A stretch of 52,364 nucleotides of DNA from Hymenobacter frigidus. Lineage in GTDB: Bacteria; Bacteroidota; Bacteroidia; Cytophagales; Hymenobacteraceae. Every line of letters starts with the position of its first letter. Positions within the stretch are counted from its first letter, which is position 1. Shown here piece after piece: positions 40,489 through 49,500 of the stretch. Under the pieces are notes generated by a model, which made no database searches, was not told the origin of the DNA, and saw nothing but the letters and a program-made list of their open reading frames with translations. The stretch is from NCBI RefSeq assembly GCF_014640435.1, contig NZ_BMGY01000031.1:1-52364 (forward strand), in the 5' to 3' direction. The position numbers and the translations under genes are program-made.

Positions 40489-40940
40489 TCAGCGGCGTAC
40501 GGTGAAGCCCACAAAGTATTCCCGGTCGCTAAGGCGGTTTAGGGCCAGGTAAGCACCAAAATCCAGCTGCAGGTTATCGTTGACCTTGATAATCGGGGCC
40601 ACGTTCACGGTAGTCTGCCAGCGGCGCTGCTGGGTGTTCCACTGAGCCACGGCCTCGGTAATGGGACCGAGCTTGCGGGCAAAGTCGTATTCAAGCGCCA
40701 TGGAAGGGGTCATTTTCAGGTGGCGGCGGTCCTGTTCGCGGTCGTAGTTGACTTCGGATGCCAGCTGGGCTTCGAGGTTGAGCTTGTCGCTCAGCTCCAC
40801 GTCGATGGGTAGCACCAAGCCGTACTCGACCGCGCCAGTGCCAACCTGGCCGCCGGTGGGCAGCCGTGCGAAGCCGGAATCAGCCTTACCAACCGGTGCC
40901 ACCGCACACGACGCAGCTTGCTGCTGTTGCGGCGCAAGGC
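40489..40940 (-). pseudogene. Outer-membrane transporter-like protein, N-terminally truncated
   Basis: Only the C-terminal ~137-150 residues of a beta-barrel protein of the outer-membrane transporter type seen in the meta-pathway phenol-degradation family remain. Alternating beta segments are ARLPTGGQVGTGAVEYGLVL, NLQLDFGAYLALN and a final YFVGFTVRR. There is no signal peptide; the only start is a GTG at 40902, and the frame begins directly after the Nramp gene. A complete relative is about 250-300 residues. I call it a remnant; a short coupled ORF cannot be excluded. Confidence 0.55.
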
Positions 40941-40943
40941 GGC

Positions 40944-42323
40944 TTAGCTAGCCGCCATTTGCCAGAGCAGGTACACGTTCAACACGATGATGATGGCCGA
41001 CACCGCCCAGGCCAGCACTTTCACCACCGGGTGGTTCACAAACACGCCCATTTTGGCCCGGCTGCTGGTGAAGAGTACCAGCGGCACCACCGCGAAGCTG
41101 AGCTGCATGGACAAGATGACCTGGCTGAGCACCAGCAGCTGGCCGGTGCCTTTTTCGCCATAAATCAGGGTCACGACCAGGGCGGGCACCACGGCCACCA
41201 GCCGCGTGATGAGCCGCCGCAGCCAGGGCCGCAGCTTGATGTCCAGAAAGCCTTCCATCACAATCTGCCCGGCCAAAGTGCCGGTCAGGGTCGAGTTTTG
41301 GCCCGAGGCCAGCAACGCCACGGCGAACAAGGCGCTGGCTGCCCCGGCGCCCAGCACCGGCGTGAGCAGCTTGTGGGCGTCGGCAATGTCGGCCACGTTT
41401 TCGTAGCCCTTACCGTGGAACGTGGCGGCCGCCGTCACGAGAATGGCCGCGTTTACGAAAAAAGCCAGGAACAAGGCCACCGTCGAGTCGATGGTGGCGA
41501 ACTTGATGGCCATGCGCTTGCCCGGCTCGGTCTGCTCAATCTGCCGGGTTTGCACGATGCTGGAGTGCAGGTACAGGTTGTGGGGCATCACCGTGGCCCC
41601 CAGAATGCCGATGGCCACGTAGAGCATACCGGGGTTGGTAACCACCTGCGGCCGCGGCACCAAGCCGTGCGCCAGGGCCACCCAGTCGGGCCGCGACACG
41701 ATGATTTCGTACACGAAGCAGCCAAAAATCAGCACCGTCAGGCCCGCCACGATGCTTTCGATGATGCGAAAACCCTTGTTCTGAAAGTACAGCACCACCA
41801 GCACGTCGAGGGTAGTGAGCACCACGCCCCAGGCCAGCGGCAAGCCAAAGAGCAGGTTCAGGGCAATGGCCGAACCGATGACTTCGGCCAGGTCGCAGGC
41901 GGCGATGGCCACCTCGCACAAAAACCAGAGCACTAGGCTCACGGGGCGCGAGTAGTGGTCGCGGCAGGCCTGGGCCAGGTCGCGCCCCGTCACAATGCCT
42001 AGCTTGGCTGCCAAGTGCTGCAGCAGCATGGCGAACAAGTTGGAAATAAGCACCACCGACAGCAGCGTGTAGCCGAAGCGGGAGCCGCCGGCCAGGTCGG
42101 TGGCCCAGTTGCCGGGGTCCATGTAGCCCACGGCCACCATCAGGCCCGGCCCCCAAAAGGCCAGCAGCTTGCGCCAGAACGAGGCGTTGACCCCCGGCAC
42201 CTTGATGCTGGCGTAGACTTCGCTCAGGGAATTGGCGCGGCGGGGGTGCCGCCAGCCAGTATCAACGGCAGACTGCGTGGTTTTTGGCACAATTGGGGAA
42301 GGCACTTCGATAGATTCACTCAA
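40944..42323 (-). CDS. mntH: Nramp-family divalent metal transporter
   Basis: This is a 459-residue inner-membrane importer of Mn2+/Fe2+ driven by protons. It has about 11 helices, with metal-site motifs DPGN in GYMDPGNWATDLAGG (helix 1) and MPHN in ATVMPHNLYLHSS (helix 6), and the transport signature region near GQNSTLTGTLAGQIVMEGFL. The best start is TTG 42323, giving MSESIEVPSP. A perfect 8-2-8 palindrome of the DtxR/MntR type lies 15 bp upstream, implying repression by Mn or Fe. Confidence 0.94.
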   Translation of the reverse strand: MSESIEVPSPIVPKTTQSAVDTGWRHPRRANSLSEVYASIKVPGVNASFWRKLLAFWGPGLMVAVGYMDPGNWATDLAGGSRFGYTLLSVVLISNLFAMLLQHLAAKLGIVTGRDLAQACRDHYSRPVSLVLWFLCEVAIAACDLAEVIGSAIALNLLFGLPLAWGVVLTTLDVLVVLYFQNKGFRIIESIVAGLTVLIFGCFVYEIIVSRPDWVALAHGLVPRPQVVTNPGMLYVAIGILGATVMPHNLYLHSSIVQTRQIEQTEPGKRMAIKFATIDSTVALFLAFFVNAAILVTAAATFHGKGYENVADIADAHKLLTPVLGAGAASALFAVALLASGQNSTLTGTLAGQIVMEGFLDIKLRPWLRRLITRLVAVVPALVVTLIYGEKGTGQLLVLSQVILSMQLSFAVVPLVLFTSSRAKMGVFVNHPVVKVLAWAVSAIIIVLNVYLLWQMAAS

Positions 42324-42337
42324 GGTAAATGCCGCTA

Positions 42338-42355
42338 TTTTAGACCCGTCTAAAA
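42338..42355. promoter_or_regulatory. DtxR/MntR-type operator upstream of the Nramp gene
   Basis: TTTTAGAC (42338-42345), CC, GTCTAAAA (42348-42355) is a perfect interrupted palindrome. It fits the TTTAGACnnGTCTAAA-like boxes of DtxR-family manganese regulators and lies just upstream of a manganese-type transporter. The regulator is not in the window. Confidence 0.78.
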
Positions 42356-42454
42356 ATATTTTTCGGGAACCTCAAATACCGTGGAAACTTCAAAATGTTT
42401 CGGGTAACGGATGCGCTGGAGCAGGTTTATGAACGGTGTACCAATTGGTAACGG

Positions 42455-42528
42455 CGCGACCCTTCGCGTCCCGGCGTTCGCGCCGTCAACACTCCAAACC
42501 GTTCAACGCCGAGACGTGAAGGGTCGCG
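42455..42528. repeat. Second type of imperfect palindromic repeat
   Basis: Two 24-bp arms (42455-42478 and 42505-42528) are inverted with two mismatches; the left begins CGCGACCCTTCGCGTCCC. It lies between the divergent Nramp and CDF genes. It is a different family from the CGTCATGCTGAG element. Confidence 0.75.
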
Positions 42529-42616
42529 TCTCCACACGGTTCATCGTTCGTGAAACTGCGCGAAGTGCTGTCTACGGCTCGCTTTGCCCGAACTTTGCCC
42601 TGGAAATCCCTTTTGC

Positions 42617-43603
42617 ATGACTGTTGCCCAAACAAAGAATCGCCTCGGCCTGCTTTCCCTCGTGGTGAGTATTGGGCTGGTGGCCGTCAAGTTCTATGCC
42701 TACCACCTCACTCGTTCCCAGGCCGTTCTGACCGACGCGCTGGAAAGTATTATCAACGTTTTCACCAGCGGCTTTGCCCTCTACAGCCTGTACCTGGCCG
42801 GCCTGCCTAAGGACGAAAACCATCCGTACGGCCACGGCAAGGTAGAGCACCTGTCCATCGGCTTTGAAGGAGCCCTGATTTTTATCGCCGGAGTTTTTAT
42901 CCTCTACAGCGCCTCGCTGAGCCTGCTGCACCCGCACCCAGTGGCGCGGCCCGACTGGGGCGTGGTCCTGCTGGCCGCCACGGCCGTGGTCAACCTGGGA
43001 GTAGGCCTGCTGCTGGTACGCAGCGGCAAACGCCTGAAATCGGTGGCGCTAGTGGGCGATGGGCAGCACTTGTACATTGATGCGGTTACGTCCATCGTAT
43101 CGTCGGGGGCGCTGGTGCTGGTGGCAGCCACCGGCATCGAGCGCTTCGACTCGGGCGCGGCCCTGCTGCTGGGGGGCTTCATCCTGGTGAACGGCGGGCG
43201 TATGCTCCGCCGGTCCGTGTCGGGCCTAATGGACGAAACCGATACTGCCGTGGTGGCCGAGGTGATTGCCGAGCTGCAAGCCCAGCGCCGCGATTCCTGG
43301 ATTGACGTGCACAACCTGCGGGTGCAGCGCTACGGCTCCAACCTGCACATCGACTGCCACATACAGATGCCTTACTACTTCAGCCTCGATGAGGTGCACA
43401 CCCAGCTGCACGACATTGAAGAGCTCATCCGGGCCCGTTTCGCGGTGGAGGTGGAAATGTTCGTGCACGCCGACCCCTGCACGTTTTCGGCCTGCTCGCT
43501 GTGCCTCATGCCCGCCTGCCCCGTGCGCCAGCACCCCTTCCAGCATACCGTAGTGTGGACGGTGACCAACGCCGTGAAGGATGAGCGCCACCATTTGGGC
43601 TAG
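42617..43603 (+). CDS. Cation diffusion facilitator (CDF) metal exporter
   Basis: This is a 328-residue exporter of divalent metals by proton antiport. It has six helices, with metal-site segments LTDALESIINV (helix 2) and GDGQHLYIDAVTSIVSS (helix 5), the HPYGHGKVE loop, and a cytoplasmic C-domain with HIDCHIQMPYY. It ends in an unusual Cys/His-rich tail (CTFSACSLCLMPACPVRQH), a likely additional metal site. ATG 42617 is supported over upstream codons by the hydrophobic N-terminus. It diverges from the Nramp importer, so influx and efflux genes are adjacent. Confidence 0.93.
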   Translation: MTVAQTKNRLGLLSLVVSIGLVAVKFYAYHLTRSQAVLTDALESIINVFTSGFALYSLYLAGLPKDENHPYGHGKVEHLSIGFEGALIFIAGVFILYSASLSLLHPHPVARPDWGVVLLAATAVVNLGVGLLLVRSGKRLKSVALVGDGQHLYIDAVTSIVSSGALVLVAATGIERFDSGAALLLGGFILVNGGRMLRRSVSGLMDETDTAVVAEVIAELQAQRRDSWIDVHNLRVQRYGSNLHIDCHIQMPYYFSLDEVHTQLHDIEELIRARFAVEVEMFVHADPCTFSACSLCLMPACPVRQHPFQHTVVWTVTNAVKDERHHLG

Positions 43604-43635
43604 CAAGGAACCGTCATAACGGATATTCAGAACCC

Positions 43636-43672
43636 AAAAAAGAGGGCCGCGAAATTCGCGGCCCTCTTTTTT
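43636..43672. terminator. Strong bidirectional terminator
   Basis: Arms of 18 nt (43636-43653 and 43655-43672), with AGAGGGCCGCGAA at the core and A6/T6 ends, form a near-continuous stem. It separates the convergent CDF and T9SS genes. Confidence 0.93.
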
Positions 43673-43689
43673 GTGGGTTGCGAGTCGGG

Positions 43690-46167
43690 CTATAAGCCGC
43701 GACGAACTTCTACCCAGCCTTTGGTCTTGTTGCCGCTCGGGTCGGTGATGTAGTAGTAATACACGCCGTCGGGCTGGTCGCCCCCGGCCCAGGTATTCTG
43801 GTAGTTGGCGTACTCCTGCACCTTGCGGCCCCAGCGGTTGTACAGTTCCAGCTTGCCCCCACGCTGCGCCACGGGCAGTACGAACACGTCGTTCAGGTTG
43901 TCGTTGTTGGGCGTAATGATGTTCGGCACGCTCAACTCCGGCACGATGACAATGCGCTGGGCCATCGTAGCGGGACAACTGGGAGCATTGGTGGTGCAGG
44001 CACCGCCGCGCACCGCCACATTAGAAGTAAGCCGGATGACATACTCTCCACCCAGCGAGAGCTTCAGTGCGGTTTCGGCGGGCTGGTAGTCGGTGGAAAA
44101 TTCTACTGGCGCACTAGCCAGCAGGTTTCCTGAGCCATCTTTTACGCGCTGGTAGGTCCAGCTGATTCCGCAAAGCTGGAACCCGCTGGTTACGGACGGT
44201 TGCGGCGTAGTGTTGCTCAGCACGAACGTTAGTGGTGGCACCGCTGTCTGGCCTGAAATCGTAACCTGACTATTGTTACGCCCCGAAATCACACTCGGAA
44301 TGGTAAACGCATTTACCACCGTGGGGGCCACGCGCACGAGAATAGACGTGGTGTCGCCGCAGCCCCCCCCATTGGCCCCAAAGCCTTGTAATGGTGTGAT
44401 GCGCAGGCGATAACGGCTGGTTATGGTAGGACTAACCGTGATGTTCTGCCCGTTGCTCACGGTAGGCAAGCCATTACCCCTGACCTGCGTCCACTGGAAG
44501 CCATAGGTCTGGAGCACCGTCCGGTTCGCGGCTAGCTGACGGACAGAATCCGGGCGCAGTACATTACCGGTCAGGTTTAGCGTACCGCCACAGATAGTGG
44601 TTGGGACTACTCCTGGCAACACGTTACTCTGGCCACCGGCCGCCACCGCCTGGGCGGTACGGCCTTCCACGATGCGAATCTCAATGACCCGGGTTTGCAC
44701 GCCCTTGATGGGGCAGGCGTCGTCCTCGATACGCAGCGGAATCCGGATAACCTGGCCGGCGAAAAAGGCCCCGGGCTGGAAATAGAAGCGGGCCTCGGGC
44801 GTGGGCGTACCGTTGCGCAGCAAGGTATACACGCCCACGTCACCGCCTTGCAACAGGTCGCCGTTGATGGTCCCGGTCCCGGTATAGGTCACGGTCAGGT
44901 TCTGACGGGCGGCCGGCGGAGTAGCCGCCGTATTATTCGGGTCGGTGAAGAGCACCCTAACCTGGGCGTAGTTACAGGTATTGATGCGAATGAGCGTTGT
45001 ATCCGGCCGGTTCACGGGTACCGCTCCCGAAAGGGGGTCAGGCACGGTGATGACCGGGGTGCTGGGCACCTGGTTGCCCGCGCCATCAATGATGATGACC
45101 AGGAAGTCGCGGCGGACGGACCCGACCCGGTAGCGGCGGTTGCTACCCGGCAGGCGGCGGTATTCGGTGATTTTGCCAACTACCACGTATTTGTTCAGCC
45201 CTTGAGTAGTGGTTCCCGGACGGAATAAATTGGGCGTGAACGTGAATTCACCAATCCGGGGATTGAAAGAGAAGCGCGGAACGACGGTGCGGGTGTAGGC
45301 GGTGCCGGCCACGGTGCCGCATACGCCAACGGTGTCGTTGGCCACGGGCAAAGGCAGGTTGGCCGTGTAATCCGCCCCCCCAACGTTGGGACCGCAGTCG
45401 AGCAGGCACACCGTGTTGGGTGCCCGGGGTGGCAGAATCCGCGTGACGCAGCCCGAGCTGGTTCCGGTGGGGCGCGCTGAGTACGGGTTGAATTCTCCGC
45501 AATTGGCCAACGGACGGTCCAGCTCATACACCAACGAGTCGCCATCGGCTTCGGAGGCGGCGGTGAAGTTGATGGAAGTGCGCTGATTCACCAGCACGAA
45601 AGGCACGGGAAAGTCCCGGGAAGAAAACAGTGGCGACGAGTTATTGACGCGGGTGAGCACGCCATTCACCGATACCTGGTTGTTCAGCGTGGCCTCAAAC
45701 CGAAAATCGTCCTGGGTAGGAATGTTAGCCGTGCTGGGGCGGCAGCAGCTTTGGTGCGAGATAATCCAGTTGGGGGCTGGCGGCAGGTTGATGGTGCCGC
45801 GGTAGTCTTGTTTCTCATAGTTGGGGTATTGCGAGCTGCCCGGGTTGCACGTGGCCAGCACCTGAATGCTGGGACAGTAGCCCTGGCCGATGGTGAGGGT
45901 GCCGACTACGGGAAGAAGTGTTGCCCTTACCGTAGTGCCACTGCCGTTACAAGAGCTGACCGCCGTGATGTCCACATTGCCCGGCACTGGGGCCGCACCA
46001 GGACTGCAGTCACGGTAAAAACTTACCGTCACCTCATAAGTATCGCCGGTGACATAACGGTAAGTGATTTGCCCGCCCTGAATGTGGGAAGCATACGCCG
46101 ATTGCAGCCCGCCCAACAGGCAGCACGCAACAAGAAGCAGGGTGAAAAAGTGTAAGGTTTTTTTCAT
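43690..46167 (-). CDS. Secreted protein with T9SS type B (CHU_C) sorting domain
   Basis: This is an 825-residue exported protein with a signal peptide (FFTLLLVACCLLGGLQSAYA). The mature part is a long series of beta-rich modules typical of adhesins, e.g. SHIQGGQITYRYVTGDTYEV near the start. The last ~85 residues are a gliding-motility-associated CHU_C domain (VPNIITPNNDNLNDVFVLP, LELYNRWGRKVQ, DGVYYYYI), the type B signal for export through the type IX system. A cell-surface or secreted role follows; the ligand is unknown. Confidence 0.92.
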   Translation of the reverse strand: MKKTLHFFTLLLVACCLLGGLQSAYASHIQGGQITYRYVTGDTYEVTVSFYRDCSPGAAPVPGNVDITAVSSCNGSGTTVRATLLPVVGTLTIGQGYCPSIQVLATCNPGSSQYPNYEKQDYRGTINLPPAPNWIISHQSCCRPSTANIPTQDDFRFEATLNNQVSVNGVLTRVNNSSPLFSSRDFPVPFVLVNQRTSINFTAASEADGDSLVYELDRPLANCGEFNPYSARPTGTSSGCVTRILPPRAPNTVCLLDCGPNVGGADYTANLPLPVANDTVGVCGTVAGTAYTRTVVPRFSFNPRIGEFTFTPNLFRPGTTTQGLNKYVVVGKITEYRRLPGSNRRYRVGSVRRDFLVIIIDGAGNQVPSTPVITVPDPLSGAVPVNRPDTTLIRINTCNYAQVRVLFTDPNNTAATPPAARQNLTVTYTGTGTINGDLLQGGDVGVYTLLRNGTPTPEARFYFQPGAFFAGQVIRIPLRIEDDACPIKGVQTRVIEIRIVEGRTAQAVAAGGQSNVLPGVVPTTICGGTLNLTGNVLRPDSVRQLAANRTVLQTYGFQWTQVRGNGLPTVSNGQNITVSPTITSRYRLRITPLQGFGANGGGCGDTTSILVRVAPTVVNAFTIPSVISGRNNSQVTISGQTAVPPLTFVLSNTTPQPSVTSGFQLCGISWTYQRVKDGSGNLLASAPVEFSTDYQPAETALKLSLGGEYVIRLTSNVAVRGGACTTNAPSCPATMAQRIVIVPELSVPNIITPNNDNLNDVFVLPVAQRGGKLELYNRWGRKVQEYANYQNTWAGGDQPDGVYYYYITDPSGNKTKGWVEVRRGL

Positions 46168-46544
46168 GGGCGAGGAAGTCTGGAGGAAGTTTGGAGGTAA
46201 TCAGGGATGAAAGAGGGGGTGAAAAAATACGGCTGGGTGGCCGCTCTGATATTGGCGAACCAAGATACACGGATTAATACAGCAGAACAAAAACGCATTA
46301 ATTTATACGTTGGTTGTAAGCAAATTAAGGACTATAAACAAAAAAGAATCGTTATAACTGAACTTAATTTTATTTATTCTTTACGGACTAGTTTTTCTTT
46401 GTATGTTTCAGGGCGGTTAGTAGTTATTGTGAACCCGCACCTCCTTGCAGATTATGCTCCATTCCTACCATGGCCTCAATAGCACTTGCAAACAGCTTTC
46501 ATTTCTCCCCCCCCCTTTTTTCCTTTTCACCCTTTTATTCTTCT
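46168..46544. other. Intergenic promoter region with a C9 tract
   Basis: This 377-bp region separates the divergent T9SS genes. It is AT-rich around 46270-46430 and probably holds both promoters, although no clean TAnnTTTG was found. A run of nine C (46507-46515), then six T, lies 30 bp upstream of the chosen start of the large T9SS gene, and could vary in length. I see no gene here. Confidence 0.55.
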
Positions 46545-49500
46545 ATGCAATACTTCTCCTTACTAGGGCCACCCAGCGCTACGCGGCGTTATGGGTGGCT
46601 TGCGTTGCTTTGGCTGCTGGGCATCGGCTCCGCATCGGCCCAAACCGCTACTATCGGCTCGACCGCGGTGCCGGTAGTCGCTCCAGCCACCAGCTCCTTT
46701 CTCTACGGGCCCATCTACCGGTCGACGGCTACTTCGGCGTTCAACTTTTCGCGCCATGCCCACCTCTACACCCCCACCGAGCTGAACCTCCCCACCGGGG
46801 CGGTGATTACGCAGCTGGCGTGGCTGAAATCGGACGCGGGCACGCTCACCGGCAGCAATATTTTTAGCGTCTTGCTGGCCAATTCGGCCCAAACCACCCT
46901 GGGCGCTTCGCAAACCTGGGGGGCGCTCACCACGGGGACCACGCAGGTGTATACCTCCCCCACGCAGCAGGTGACCGGCGTAGCCGGCGACTACTTCAGC
47001 GTGACGCTCAGCCAATCGTTTGTGTACACCGGCGGCAACCTGCTGGTGCTCTCCGACCACGAGAAGCAAGGCACGGCCTCGGCCGTTATCAACTTCGTGA
47101 CCAACCCCGCAACGGGCTTTGCCCTCGGCACTGCCGCCAGTACCGCCCTCAGCAACACCACCGCCCTCACCGCCGCTTCATACGGTGACCGCCGCCCCAC
47201 GCTCCGCGTGACGTATACGCCCGGCGGCCCCTGCACCTCGCCGCCCACGGCGGGCACCACGCTGGCTTCGGCCACCTCGGTTTGTGCCGGCAGTATCGCA
47301 AGCTTCTCGCTGCAAGGCGCGTCGTTTGGCACGGGCCAGACGTACCAGTGGCAGGTATCAACCAATGGCACTACGTTCACGGACATTGCCGGCGCTACCC
47401 GCCCCGCCTACACCTCGGGCCCGCTCACGGCTACCCGCACCTTCCGCGCGGTGCTCACCTGCGGCGGCCAGGCGGCTAACTCCGCGCCCGTTACGGTGAC
47501 GGTGAACCCGGCCACTTTCGCCAGCCTGCCATTGATTGAGGATTTTGAAGGAACCTGGGCTGATGCCTGCGCCACGCGCGACGTACCAACCAACAGCTGG
47601 CGCAACAACCCGTCGGCGGGCGATGCCTCCTGGCGCCGCGACGACGACGGCGTCAGTGCCAGCTGGACCAGCCCCACAATTGGCGTTTATACGCCGACCA
47701 GCAGCCAGGGAGCCCGCTCGGCCCGTTTCCACAGCTACAACGCCGGGGCCAATGCCCTTGGCACCCTCGACCTTTACATTGACCTGAGCGCGGCCGGCAA
47801 CAAAGTGCTGCAGTTCGACTACCTGAACACCGCCGGTAATGACTCGCTGCAAGTGCAGGTGTCCACCGATGGCGGCACCACGTTTGATGCCCCGCTGTTG
47901 CGCCTCGGCGTGAGCGGCACGGTGGCCCAGGGCTGGCAGGCCCAGAACGTGAGCATTACTTCGACTTCGGCCACGACGATTGTCCGCTTCCGCACGAAGG
48001 TGACGGGTACCTCTACCTCGGACATTGGCCTGGATAACGTGCGCCTGAACATGCTGAGCGGCGTGCCTACCTGCGCCACCAACAGCCTGCCGGCTGCCAG
48101 CGCCACCAACGTGAGCCGGAGCACCATCCTGACCTGGCAGGCCGGTACCGGCGTCACCACCGGCTACGACGTGTACTTCGGCACCGCGGCTACCCCGCCG
48201 TTGGTGAGCACCAACCAGCCCGGCACCAGCTACGCGCCGGCCGCCCCACTGGCCGCCGCCACCACCTGCTACTACCAGATTGTGCCCCGCAACGCCAACG
48301 GCCCAGCCGTGGGCTGCGGCGGGCAGAGCTTCACCACCAACAGCGTGCCGGTGTACTGCAACCCCAGCACGGTAAATCTGGCGGGCAGTTGCGGAGGCAG
48401 CAACGTGACGCAGGTAACCGTGGCCAGCTCGGGCCTGAACGCCACGGGCCTCACCTGCAACACGGTGACTACGTCGCTGGGCACCAGCGCCTACACCAGC
48501 TACCCGATAGCGGGCAGCACTACGGGCACCCTGCTACAAGGCCTGACCTACCCGATTACGGTGAACACCGACGGCAACAGCATCTTGTCGGTGTGGGTTG
48601 ACTTTAACCAGAACGGCACGTTTGATGCCGCTGAGTGGACGCAGATTGCGACCACGACCACGGCCAATACGGCCGTTACGGTGAGCATTCAGGTGCCCGC
48701 CACGGCGGTTCTGGGCCTGACCGGGCTGCGCGTACGCAGCCGGACGGCGGGCAGCGCCAACGGGGCTGCCGATGCCTGCACCAGCTTTTTCAGCGGCGAA
48801 ACCAAGGATTTTGTGGTGAACATCGGACCGGCTCCGGCCTGCGCTCCGCCCACGGGCCTCACGGCCACCAACGTAGCCACGACGTCGGCCACCCTGGCCT
48901 TCGGCGCGAGCAACGGCCCGGTAACCAACTACATCATTCAGTACGGTGTCAGTGGGTTCACGCCGGGCGGCACGGGCAGCAGCACCATTAACACGACCAA
49001 CCTGTCGGCCCCAATTACGGGCCTGACGGCCAACACCGCCTACCAGTTCTACGTGACCAAGGACTGCGGTGGCGGCACGACCAGCCAGGCGGCCGGCCCG
49101 TTCACCTTCACCACGCTCTGCCTGGCCCCGGTGTACGCCACGTTGCCGGTATCGGAAAGCTTTGAGAACACCTGGGTCAACGGTTGCGCTACGCGCGACA
49201 TCCCAACGACTAGCTGGCGCAACACGCCCACCACGGGCAATAACTCGTGGCGGCGCGAAGACGACGGGACGAGCGCGGCCTGGACTCTCCCCGCTTCTTA
49301 TATCTACTCGCCCGTGTCCAGCCAAGGCACGCACTCGGCCCGCTTCCATAGCGGCTATGCCGCCAATGGCTTGATTGGCACGCTCGACCTATTCGTGAAC
49401 CTGAGCGCCGCCGGAGCCAAGCGCCTGAGCTTCGACTACGTGAATACCAGCGGCACCGACTCGCTGATTGTGCAGCTTTCCACCGATGGTGGCGCAACGT

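Noticed and set aside
40866..41936. 356-codon His-rich plus-strand frame
   Set aside because: Antisense to the Nramp gene, whose DPGN and MPHN motifs are unambiguous.
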